Shown piece after piece: positions 10,502 through 19,811 of a DNA stretch of 64,000 bases. The stretch's first letter is position 1. Each line of letters starts with the position of its first letter. The notes under the pieces were generated by a model. The model saw only the letters and a program-made list of their open reading frames with translations. It made no database searches and was not told the DNA's origin. The DNA comes from Nemertoderma westbladi (taxonomy: Eukaryota > Xenacoelomorpha > Nemertodermatida > Nemertodermatidae): the NCBI GenBank assembly GCA_032718475.1, contig JAUCBJ010004188.1, positions 1 to 64,000 on the forward strand. The letters run 5' to 3'. The translations under genes were made by a program, and so were the position numbers.

Positions 10502-11126
10502 GGCCTACAGCCCTGCTGCCGACTGTAGGGGTCCATTTGTTACACCGTGAACCAAGTGTGCCTCCTGGGTTAGGTTACCTAACACTGGTAGAGGAGCATC
10601 CAGTATAGACAGGGCGGGGCATGTATCATCTCTAATGCAGATGCGTATCAAGCCTTTGCCTTCAATGGTGCCCTAGGCGCTAAAGCACACAATGACTTAT
10701 TTATTTGACAGGGCTAAACCAACCCACTCTTGATCAACTAAATAATGAACAGGCTATGCTTATCGGGCCTGCCCTACTGGGCTGACAGCTACAGGTAGTA
10801 CCTCATTACTACCATAGTGGTAGCAGGATCTACTCGCGAAGCTGTAATTATTATAGTATATTTATTGTTGTATTTATAGTTATTTTTACTCACCATAAGT
10901 AGTTGTTGTTGTTTCTTCGGCTGTAAATAAGAAGATAAAGGTAGTAAATAGTAAATGTATGTCACAGAATGTCCGAGTGGATACTAACCGAGTGGATACT
11001 AACTGCTTGCTTACACAATAGCGTTAGGTGGAACAGGTTCGAAGTGGATACTAACTGCTTACACAATAGCTTTAGGTGGAACAGGTTCGAACTGTTGTTT
11101 CCGTATGACACTTTCGACGTTAGTAC
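10495..11126. repeat. Diverged partial unit of the 1.42-kb tandem duplication
   Basis: Nearly the same sequence as 12850-13485 and 14273-14865: the 5' end of family 1 (TATCCATGGCC...), the 27-nt exon with its splice sites, and two 48-bp repeats ending in GTTCGAACTGTTG. The LINE copy B body sits directly upstream on its minus strand here, whereas the other two units carry only the first 120 bp or so of the LINE. Confidence 0.8.
10894..10920 (-). CDS. 27-nt phase-1 microexon, copy 3
   Basis: Minus-strand microexon. The acceptor is TTATTTACAG before 10920 and the donor is GTGAGT at 10893-10888. It reads two bases, EETTTTTY, then G: phase 1-1. It is identical to the exons at 13248 and 14670, which lie in tandem duplicates of the same segment. 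Including or skipping it does not change frame. Its peptide would be one Thr-rich repeat of the stalk. Confidence 0.65.
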
Positions 11127-11824
11127 AATACAACTCGACTACTCTCAGCAATTCAGTTACATCGTGGCACAGTATGGATTCATATTTTGCATTTGGTTAC
11201 TAACCCAAAGGGTTAGTTAGTGTGTATGGATCAAGAAGGTGTAAGGAAGGGGGCCAGGGCAGGAACGTTTCCCTCAGGCAAATACTGGTTTTAAGTGGGG
11301 GTGGGGGGGGGGGGGGGGTTACACCATTTTGGTCCAAAATATGTAAAAATTATATTCATATTTTCTATTATAATGCACGATTGAATGGTGTGTTACGATA
11401 TATGGCGCTGTGTACCTACAGTATATTAGCCGTCATACAGTATAATTATTTAGATAAGCCATAAAGACGTGCGACTATATTTAGACAAGGAAAATAAAAC
11501 GCCCATATTTTTGAATTTATCCATTTTATACAGTATGTAGTACTACCTATGTAATTTTGTAGTAAAATATAAGTAAATAGTTCCACGGTAGCAAGTTTCC
11601 TATGAAACCCTTGATATAAGCTTGCTGTTATTAGCCTCAATAGGACTAACTGCACATTTGTTTTAATTTCTTTTATATTTGTGCTAAATTAGATTTCATG
11701 TACCGTATTTTTAGTACCGCTAAATTAAGCAACGCCAAAATTACCATATATGGTGATGATTTGTGATTCCAAGGAGGAATAGGTTCACAATCCGGCTTCC
11801 TTTTTGGCCTAGCTGTTTCTAGGT
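11127..11824. other. Intron sequence with a poly-G repeat fragment
   Basis: No gene seen. Contains the 5' part of the poly-G element at 11303-11395 and otherwise AT-rich unique sequence. Confidence 0.5.
11303..11395 (+). repeat. Partial copy of the poly-G-ended element
   Basis: Starts with G16, then TTACACCATTTTGGTCC and AAAATATGT, and ends near ATGAATGGTG-type sequence. It matches the right end of the 15129-15866 element read on its minus strand (GGTCCAAAATATGT ... TAATGCACCATTGAATGGTG). Confidence 0.65.
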
Positions 11825-11893
11825 TAGTCTAATGGTAGCGCGGATTGGGGAACCAATCAGAGGATTATTGCATCATCCTTTAGGAATCACCTA
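11823..11893 (+). other. tRNA-like sequence (pseudogene or SINE head)
   Basis: GTTAGTCTAATGGTAGCGC resembles a tRNA D-arm and pol III A box. A 6-bp stem GATTGG/CCAATC follows in the anticodon-arm position, and the outer segments GTTTCTA and TAGGAAT can pair with wobbles. The loop sizes do not fit a functional tRNA (short anticodon loop, 9-nt T loop without TTCGA). It is either a decayed tRNA, a tRNA-derived SINE, or chance. Confidence 0.25.
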
Positions 11894-12068
11894 TAAATTT
11901 GGCTGTATTTCCGGTATGTGCATCTCAGTTATCTTAATTAATCCATAATCTCACTAATCTCAGTTTTTGTGCATAATTCTGTGTATTCTGTTTTTCCATT
12001 TGTTTTCTTGCAATAATTCGCAAAATTTGTAATTTCTGCTTATTTCTTGCTGTATTTCTCACTTTAAT

Positions 12069-13490
12069 CTCAATGATTACTGCCAATTACAATCAGAACT
12101 ATGATTTCTACCCTTTGATTAATGGTTCTATGTGATTAAGATGCGATAATCCCACGGGATTTCTTTAGACTGTCAGACTGTATGATTGCATGCGCCGTTA
12201 CGGTAGCTACTCATTAGATGGAGGGCTAAGGTACCGGTAGGCGCGGCGGGCACGCCGGGGGGTAGCGACGAAGGGAGTGCGGAGGATTCAAAGGCGAGCA
12301 ACGCTGGCGGGGTGTCACTGTTGCGGTTGGAGGGCTAGCAGTGTAGAGGGAAGACTGATTGCTGGTACAGTAATTAGGGGGCTGATGATCCAGATTTTGT
12401 CTCTATTTTGTAGTATTAGGGGGCAGGAATCGGGTTAGTTAGGAAGCCTACATGTACCCGGGAGAGGCCTTCGTGCTTTACATTGCGAGTTGCGAACTGT
12501 GAATTGCGAACTGCAGATTGTAAATTGTACATTAGGAACTATAAATTGGTAAGTATTAACTATTGATTGTTACGCTGATTGGTGTGTTGCTAAAGTGTGC
12601 CTGATTAAATTATGAATGCTTAGATAGGCGCCATTTTTCCCTTGATTGATTTCTATTTCTTAAGTTTACGATAAATAATTACTGATTAGGTAAAATTAAT
12701 ACGGTTTTTAGGCTGTTACTAGTGCAACCCGTTGCGTAATAAATTAGAATTGCGCATTCTGGAACACTTAGTAATTAGTACGCTGTTTCATATTTGTGAC
12801 TGTAATTAATTAGTAAAATTAAGAATTTGTACGCAGCATAGCAGATCTATCCATGGCCTATAGCCCTGCTGCCGACTGTAGGGGTCCATTTGTTACACCG
12901 TGAACCAAGTGTGCCTCCTGGGTTAGGTTACCTAACACTGGTAGAGGAGCATCCAGTATAGACAGGGCAGGGCGTGTATCATCTCTAATGCAGATGTGTA
13001 TCAAGCCTTTGCCTTCAATGGTGCCCTAGGCGCTAAAGCACACAATGACTTATTTATTTGACATGGCTAAACCAACCCACTCTTGATCAACTAAATAATG
13101 AATAGGCTATGCTTATCGGGCCTGCCCTACTGGGCTGACAGCTACAGGTAGTATCACATTACTACCATAGTGGTAGCAGGATCTACTCGCGAAGCTGTAA
13201 TTATTACAGTATATTTATTGTTGTATTTATAGTTATTTTTACTCACCATAAGTAGTTGTTGTTGTTTCTTCGGCTGTAAATAAGAAGATAAAGGTAGTAA
13301 ATAGTAAATGTATGTCACAGAATGTCCGAGTGGATACTAACCGAGTGGATACTAACTGCTTGCTTACACAATAGCGTTAGGTGGAACAGGTTCGAAGTGG
13401 ATACTAACTGCTTACACAATAGCGTTAGGTGGAACAGGTTCGAACTGTTGTTTCCGTATGACACTTTCGACGTTAGTACAATACAGTTTT
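12069..13490. repeat. Tandem 1422-bp duplication, unit 1
   Basis: Begins CTCAATGATTACTGCCAATT and is repeated almost base for base from 13491 (offset 1422-1423, with one inserted base near 13730). The unit holds a GC-rich block (GGCGCGGCGGGCACGCC), a short TTGCGAACTG-type tandem run, the first 120 bp or so of the family 1 LINE, the 27-nt exon and two 48-bp repeats. Near identity means the duplication is recent. Confidence 0.9.
13248..13274 (-). CDS. 27-nt phase-1 microexon, copy 2
   Basis: Same exon and same splice signals as 10894-10920 (TTATTTACAG acceptor, GTGAGT donor), inside tandem unit 1. Adds another EETTTTTY repeat in phase 1-1. Confidence 0.65.
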
Positions 13491-14867
13491 CTCAATGATT
13501 ACTGCCAATTACAATCAGAACTATGATTTCTACCCTTTGATTAATGGTTCTATGTGATTAAGATGCGATAATCCCACGGGATTTCTTTAGACTGTCAGAC
13601 TGTATGATTGCATGCGCCGTTACGGTAGCTACTCATTAGATGGAGGGCTAAGGTACCGGTAGGCGCGGCGGGCACGCCGGGGGGTAGCGACGAAGGGAGT
13701 GCGGAGGATTCAAAGGCGAGCAACGCTGGCAGGGGTGTCACTGTTGCGGTTGGAGGGCTAGCAGTGTAGAGGGAAGACTGATTGCTGGTACAGTAATTAG
13801 GGGGCTGATGATCCAGATTTTGTCTCTATTTTGTAGTATTAGGGGGCAGGAATCGGGTTAGTTAGGAAGCCTACATGTACCCGGGAGAGGCCTTCGTGCT
13901 TTACATTGCGAGTTGCGAACTGTGAATTGCGAACTGCAGATTGTAAATTGTACATTAGGAACTATAAATTGGTAAGTATTAACTATTGATTGTTACGCTG
14001 ATTGGTGTGTTGCTAAAGTGTGCCTGATTAAATTATGAATGCTTAGATAGGCGCCATTTTTCCCTTGATTGATTTCTATTTCTTAAGTTTACGATAAATA
14101 ATTACTGATTAGGTAAAATTAATACGGTTTTTAGGCTGTTACTAGTGCAACCCGTTGCGTAATAAATTAGAATTGCGCATTCTGGAACACTTAGTAATTA
14201 GTACGCTGTTTCATATTTGTGACTGTAATTAATTAGTAAAATTAAGAATTTGTACGCAGCATAGCAGATCTATCCATGGCCTATAGCCCTGCTGCCGACT
14301 GTAGGGGTCCATTTGTTACACCGTGAACCAAGTGTGCCTCCTGGGTTAGGTTACCTAACACTGGTAGAGGAGCATCCAGTATAGACAGGGCAGGGCGTGT
14401 ATCATCTCTAATGCAGATGTGTATCAAGCCTTTGCCTTCAATGGTGCCCTAGGCGCTAAAGCACACAATGACTTATTTATTTGACATGGCTAAACCAACC
14501 CACTCTTGATCAACTAAATAATGAATAGGCTATGCTTATCGGGCCTGCCCTACTGGGCTGACAGCTACAGGTAGTATCACATTACTACCATAGTGGTAGC
14601 AGGATCTACTCGCGAAGCTGTAATTATTACAGTATATTTATTGTTGTATTTATAGTTATTTTTACTCACCATAAGTAGTTGTTGTTGTTTCTTCGGCTGT
14701 AAATAAGAAGATAAAGGTAGTAAATAGTAAATGTATGTCACAGAATGTCCGAGTGGATACTAACCGAGTGGATACTAACTGCTTGCTTACACAATAGCGT
14801 TAGGTGGAACAGGTTCGAAGTGGATACTAACTGCTTACACAATAGCGTTAGGTGGAACAGGTTCGAA
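13491..14867. repeat. Tandem 1.42-kb duplication, unit 2
   Basis: Second copy of unit 12069-13490. It departs from unit 1 after GGAACAGGTTCGAA near 14867, where the 48-bp repeat expands into an array instead of the ACTGTTGTTTCC sequence. Confidence 0.9.
14670..14696 (-). CDS. 27-nt phase-1 microexon, copy 1
   Basis: First of the three identical microexons in the direction of transcription. The acceptor ends at 14697 and the donor GTGAGT starts at 14669. If joined to the 45-nt exon (which ends in A), the shared codon reads ACC, Thr. Splice-site and peptide identity with its duplicates argue for exon amplification. Confidence 0.65.
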
Positions 14868-15128
14868 GTGGATACTAACTGCTTACACAACAGCGTTAGG
14901 TAGAACAGGTTCGAAGTGGATACTAACTGCTTACACAGCGTGGAACAGGTTCGAAGTGGATACTAACTGCTTACACAATAGCGTTAGGTGGAACAGGTTC
15001 GAAGTGGATACTAACTGCTTACACAATAGCGTTAGGTGGAGCAGGTTCGATGTGGATACTAACTGCTTACACAATAGCGTTAGGAGGAACAGGTTCGAAG
15101 TAGATACTAACTGCTTACACAATAGCGT
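14752..15128. repeat. 48-bp minisatellite array
   Basis: About seven and a half units of a 48-bp repeat containing GTGGATACTAACTGCTTACA and GTGGAACAGGTTCGAA, with small deletions in two units. Two units are present at 10976-11095 and 13328-13448. Open frames on both strands through it are repeat artefacts. The GGTTCGAA core resembles the first half of a tRNA B box. Confidence 0.85.
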
Positions 15129-15866
15129 GGGGGGGGGGGGGGGGGTACACCATTTTTGGACAACTCTTCGATTTATCACTCACAGCGTTTCAAAATTGGT
15201 TTGTTTTGGCTAACATTTGGCATATAGGTGCCTAAGATGCTATTCTACATGACAGGTCAGAAAAAAAAATTTTTCGATGTTTAATATTAGTTAATACTAG
15301 TTAACAATAAAAAAAGCTTGGTTGCGCTTAAAACCCGAAGTTTTGAACCTAATCACATGAAAGTTGTTTTTTATTATAGATCAAAGATGGGGCAACATAA
15401 CTATCAGGCGAAATTTTGTGAAAATAATTCTGCACCGCTAGGTGGCGCTGCAAATTTATGCTAAATTTTTATCTTTGTTATAAATAGTATTAAATTTTAT
15501 TAACAAAAAATTTCGAAAAGTTGTCTTATGCTTTTATGCAGGGTGGCTAGCTAGCCACCCACAGAAAGTTTCAGACTAATTACTCAAAAATTGTAGAAGT
15601 AGTAGGGTTTTGAAGTTGACAATTTCATAAAAAAAAATTTGGAGATAATCGACGCTTCATTATACATAGTAATAGTAATTTCAATAGGATTCCCTAAATT
15701 GAAATTATTATAACTTGAAAACTAAAAGACCTATTAAATAGTGGTTTTCAGATTTGGAAACACCATTCAATGGTGCATTATAATTTACCATAAAAAAATT
15801 TCGACATATTTTGGACCAAAAATGGACCAAAATGACCTCCCCCCCCCCCCCCCCCCCCCCCCCCCC
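15129..15866. mobile_element. Poly-G-ended inverted-repeat element (MITE-like)
   Basis: The left end is G17 then TACACCATTTTTGGAC. The right end, read on the other strand, is G28 then AGGTCATTTTGGTCCATTTTTGGTCC. The body is AT-rich with no coding capacity and includes a perfect 20-bp palindrome at 15541-15560. A partial copy is at 11303. Class unknown; the flush G tracts at both ends are its signature. Confidence 0.5.
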
Positions 15867-16064
15867 TTAAATGAAATCCACAGAGCATTGTGATGTATGC
15901 TGAGCGATAAACATTGTATTCAGAATTATTATTTTTATTTTCATAATATTGCACCAGAAACAATAACCAAAAACAAATACATGAAAAACTAACAAAGAAG
16001 TAATGTAATTATTCTAGTCCATTAAATTGTTGTATTAATAGTTTTTATTCTTATAATTACTAAC

Positions 16065-16109
16065 TTGGTGCAGCTGTTTCTGTTGTTCCTGTTGCTGTTG
16101 TTTCTTCCG
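16065..16109 (-). CDS. 45-nt phase-1 exon, Thr/Ala-rich linker
   Basis: Second coding exon of the minus-strand secreted-protein gene. The acceptor is TATTTACAG ending at 16110 and the donor is GTTAGT at 16064-16059. It reads two bases, EETTATGTTETAAP, then A: 45 nt in phase 1-1. With the signal-peptide exon ending in A, the junction codon is ACG, Thr. Its first residues (EETT) and the bases across its acceptor match the 27- and 30-nt exons, so it belongs to the same exon family, somewhat longer. Confidence 0.65.
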
Positions 16110-16283
16110 CTGTAAATATAAGATAAAATAAATTACAGCCATGGTGATAAAATAGTTTACAGTAAAGTATTAAGCGTACTCAAAAATTACATGAAACATT
16201 TTCCATCTTCCATTTTAACTATCAATGTTCCTGCTAAATAGATTTAAAAATTATTATTTTAAACTACTAGAGTATTAATTAGC

Positions 16284-16567
16284 ACTACTACTAAGTCGAG
16301 CGAACTCGGACAGTGGAAATGAGATCCTTCCAGGCTTCCCGATTCTCCATAGTTGTCGCAATTTCGTTTCTCCCAAGTTCAGTATCCCTTTAAAGTTGAT
16401 CTATATATGTTATGGCAGGTCGTCCACGACTACGCTTTCCATGAGTTGGTTGCCAGAAATGTAGATCTGGTATGACCTCGTCTTTACTTCGCCAGCAGTG
16501 CCCCCTGAATCTTAATCTGCATTCACGGAGGGTGGTTGATACAGGTGGTATTGTACCATAGAGCTCG
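16284..16567 (-). mobile_element. 5'-truncated family 1 LINE, 3' end only
   Basis: Reverse complement of the last 290 bp or so of copy C (38640-38920): AGCTCTATGGTACAATACC at one end and the terminal CACTGTCCGAGTTCGCTCGAC with an AGTAGTAGT tail at 16284. It shows the true 3' end of the family and the usual 5' truncation of a LINE insertion. It lies in the first intron of the minus-strand gene. Confidence 0.85.
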
Positions 16568-16769
16568 GGCTACATTTTAAAGAAATAATAGTAATAATAA
16601 TATTAATAATTATTGTTGCTGCCATTGTCACGCTAAATTTAAATATTGCCACAATTATTAGAAAAGTTAAAAGTGAAGATGAACCTGCCAATTTTTGAAG
16701 GTTTAATAATAAATAAATTGTTTTATTATCTGTATTTTATTGGTGCCACATAAAATACTGAAGACTTAC

Positions 16770-16845
16770 TTGCATAGACTGCGATACACATTCCAGAGAG
16801 AATGGCAATAAAAGTCAATGCAGTGGTTGTAGAGAATGACCCCAT
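16770..16845 (-). CDS. Signal-peptide exon (exon 1) of the EGF gene
   Basis: Start of the minus-strand gene, too short to be noticed as an ORF. The ATG at 16845 opens 25 codons, MGSFSTTTALTFIAIL then SGMCIAVYA, followed by one base and a consensus donor GTAAGT at 16769-16764. This is a textbook signal peptide: a polar start, a hydrophobic core TALTFIAILSGMCIAV, and a small residue (A) at the likely cleavage point. The intron is phase 1, matching every downstream exon of the same gene (16109, 14696, 13274, 10920, 1349 and 286). The gene product would be secreted or carried to the surface. There is no transcript evidence; the phase agreement over seven exons is the main support. Confidence 0.7.
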
Positions 16846-18013
16846 ACTTACTTATAGGCTAGTGGTAGAGAATGAGGTTATACTAGATACAAGTGAATAA
16901 GTACGTGTGTGAGAGAGAAAGTTAAAACAAGACAAAATACAATTTGTAAAAGTTGATTGTTTTAAATAAACTTCAAGAAATCTCACGTGTTTACTGTATT
17001 ACACGTGTTAATTACTGTGGCAAATATGTGGAGATTGTTAGGGATAAAGAGTTGTGTTGTGTGAGGAGTAAACATAAGGACCCCCAACTGGTTGCAATGA
17101 TAGCCGAATCAATATGAACGATGTTGGGATTCACACATACACTATAGAGTACAGCTCGGTGGATATAGGAGCGATCAATGTTGTACTAATATACGTTATA
17201 CACGTCTTAGTGAAGCATAATAATTATATTGGGTAGCAGATAGGAAGCAATGTGTTGTATACACAATATATGGAGTAATGAATCCCATGTGCATAGATGG
17301 GACGGTTCCTGTAGAATATGTACCAATAATATGAAAACTATGAAAAAATGACAACAGGTTGTTTCATTCATTATATGATATTTTAATTACAACATTGAAC
17401 TGAACTCACAATTAAGTTTCAAGTAGTTTCTAGAAGTGTGGTGCTCCATCTAGAAACAATCCTCTACCCGCTGCCCAAAAAATCACGCCATTATTGTCCT
17501 TTCTTAACTAGATTTTTTGGGTTTAAGAACTCCAAATCGACTGTTCATTCATGTTAAAGGGTCGCATTGATGGCGATATATACCTTGGTTCCATAGTTTT
17601 AGTTGAGATATTTTTACTCTCGCTATTATTACCCTCGATATTTTTACTCGAGATATTTTTACTCAAGACATTTTAACTCGAGATATTTTAACTCGAGATA
17701 TTTTTACTCGATATATTTCTACTTGAGATATTTTTACTCGAGATATTTTAACTCGAGATATTTTTACTCGAGTTATTTTTACTCGAGATATTTTTACTCG
17801 AGTTATTTTTACTCGAGATATTTTTACTCGAGTTATTTTTACTCGAGATATTTTCCAGATATTCCATCTTGCAAGACATTTATCCTCTTGATTTTTCTAT
17901 TCATAATATTTTTCAACACTTGCGAAATTTTTCATGTCCCGATATTTTTCACCAATACCTTTGCCCCACACAGTCTTCATAGCTACAGTAGATAAACTCT
18001 TAATGGTTTGAAA
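16846..18013. promoter_or_regulatory. Divergent intergenic region between the two secreted-protein genes
   Basis: About 1.17 kb separates the two start codons of head-to-head genes (16845 minus, 18014 plus). It must hold both 5' leaders and promoters unless there are non-coding first exons. No clear TATA box was assigned. A 15-bp minisatellite at 17603-17855 lies close to the CAP start. Confidence 0.45.
17603..17855. repeat. 15-bp minisatellite, ACTCGAGATATTTTT
   Basis: About 16 units of ACTCGAGATATTTTT with variants (ACTCAAGAC, ACTCGAGTT, ACTCGATAT). Because the unit is a multiple of three, an open frame of SRYFY repeats runs through it; it has no start context or composition beyond the repeat and is not called a gene. 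Each unit carries the palindrome CTCGAG. Confidence 0.85.
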
Positions 18014-18264
18014 ATGTATTCGTTACAAAAATATTTGATGTTTGTAGTTTTTTCTTTTATCGATCAAATATGCGATGCCGAGGTTCTCAGCTACTCAGAG
18101 AAACAGTTTATATTAAATTGGCACAATGATAGGCGACGTAATACGCTGGATCCGGCCCACCCTAATGTAGATAACCTCGGAAATACAATCCCAGACGCGA
18201 GCGGAATGAACGAACTTGTATGGGATGCTGATCTAGAGAAATTAGTGCAGCAATGGGCTGATAG
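18014..18264 (+). CDS. CAP domain protein, exon 1 (signal peptide and N-terminal CAP)
   Basis: First coding exon of a CAP superfamily (SCP/TAPS, CRISP-like) secreted protein. The ATG at 18014 gives a hydrophobic leader MYSLQKYLMFVVFSFIDQIC with cleavage likely around CDA. The N-terminal CAP helix follows: FILNWHNDRRRNT, then MNELVWDADLEKLVQQWAD. This matches the family pattern in which an LN.HN.RR segment precedes M..L.WD..L...A..WA. The donor GTGAGT at 18265 is a strong consensus, phase 2. With exon 2 the sequence continues S-CSMEHG, supplying the expected Cys and the first His of the CAP cavity. A TTG six bases upstream is not needed as a start. Expression may share control with the divergent EGF gene 1.2 kb away. 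Confidence 0.85.
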
Positions 18265-19452
18265 GTGAGTACATTAGGACTACTTGTTACGGGATTATTC
18301 CAATATGCACTTCACCAACCCAGAAACAATTATATCACCATATGGCAGTAATTATCACCCTCCAATGAAGGGGACTGCAGCTACCTAACAAGGTCAAGGT
18401 AATAATAAGACGCAGAACTGCTACCTAGCAAGGTCAAAGTAGCAATAAGACGCAGTGGCCAAACACATGAAGGATCACGTGTTGCGCAATCTATCATATT
18501 GTCATACGGTAAACGTACTGTGCATATTTCGTATCCCTTGTGCATACATAATACGGGGGATAACCATAGTTCACTCCCCAATAATGTGTTACTGCCTTGC
18601 TGAGAGAGAGCTGGCAAATCGACCTGTTAAACCAATCGATTAGCCACACCTAAACCGTTACTACCCAATGAGAATATTAGTAGTATGCAAAAATAGTCAG
18701 AACACTTACCTAAGCCAATCACAGATTTATATTGTAGTTCAGTTGTTCATCATTTTTGCTATGGTTTACATGTACGTAGCAAACACATAATTATTATAAG
18801 TATTACGGTACAAAGACTGACTTTTAGTAATCAGCCTGTGCCATTGCTTTGTACGAGCCAACTCACGCCATGTCTACTATACTAGATCCCTTGGCACTAA
18901 TACTATACTATCGGTAAGTAACATCGCAGCTACACATACATATATTAAGGGGGGGGGGGGGGGGGGGGGTACACCCCCTCAGGTAAAGTTTTCAATTTAT
19001 TGTTTCTTTATTTCACCTGGAGCAGAATTTAATGAGGATTACAAATCTGACAACCGCTTAGTGAGACCTGTTTCAGTTCTCGAGTTATCACTGTTTTTTC
19101 GTATGACAGTCTGTCCGTCAAATTGTAAGAAAGACAGAAGACTGACAGACAGACAGATAGAATAGATTCCACCAAAAATTAGAACTGAGAGAGATTCGGA
19201 AAATCTGAAATGAAATCAGCAACCCCGAAAACCCCAGTAATGAACATTTTAGCTCGTTGGTGTGCATCCTTCGTGCCGGAAATAATTAACCAACCAGAAA
19301 ACAGACAGCCAATTTTGGCGGAACAGTTTAAACTTTGAAGGGCATTTTCTCTGAATGGCATTTTTCATTTTCAAATTACTACTCCTCCGTCATTTTTCAA
19401 CCAATTTTCTTCGTTTATGGCTCATTCGATCGAGCTTTGGAAACTCTTTAAA

Positions 19453-19586
19453 AGTTATCTTATTGAATTTTGATAAATATTACCATTTTTTCTACTTAGC
19501 CATTTTTAATTAAAAATATGATAATTAATTAATTAAATTAAATAATTAAAATAAAATTGGCTAATTAAAAATTCTATAAGATAACT
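19453..19586. repeat. AT-rich imperfect inverted repeat
   Basis: AGTTATCTTATTGAATTT at the left pairs with AAATTCTATAAGATAACT at the right (two mismatches), and inside it TTAGCCATTTTTAATT pairs with a TTGGCTAA segment. The centre is nearly all A/T. Probably a small foldback or MITE remnant. Confidence 0.5.
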
Positions 19587-19811
19587 ATTGTAGAGTCGAT
19601 CACGCTGAGTACAAAAATGTTGGTTTCAAGAAATTTTGACCAAAATTGAGGGACTAGTAGTAATTTTAGTGAAATCGTTAATTCCGCCGCCAGCCACTAG
19701 GGGGAGGCTACAAATTTTAAAATTACTGTAAAGGCTATTTGTCCTTCCATACATACAGTGGTTGACCATGACAAAATAGCAATATTATAATTGACAGCCA
19801 TTTTAAAAATT

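Larger units (their letters stand above)
7871..10617 (-). mobile_element. RTE-like LINE, family 1 copy B (3'-truncated)
   Basis: Inverted copy of copy A, better preserved. It reads from about 10617 leftwards through a short first ORF, the endonuclease and the RT, then stops at about 7871 just after the DDFQYLG-type region, where the leader of family 2 begins. The 3' end with its AGT-repeat tail is missing. Copies A and B form a 2.7-kb inverted repeat with family 2 as the spacer. Confidence 0.8.

Noticed and set aside
11823-11893. Functional tRNA gene
   Set aside because: The A-box-like part is good, but the anticodon loop and T loop sizes do not fit a working tRNA, so only a low-confidence tRNA-like feature is listed.
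17603-17995. 130-codon frame rich in SRYFY
   Set aside because: Runs through the 15-bp minisatellite and decays into AT-rich sequence; no signal of selection.
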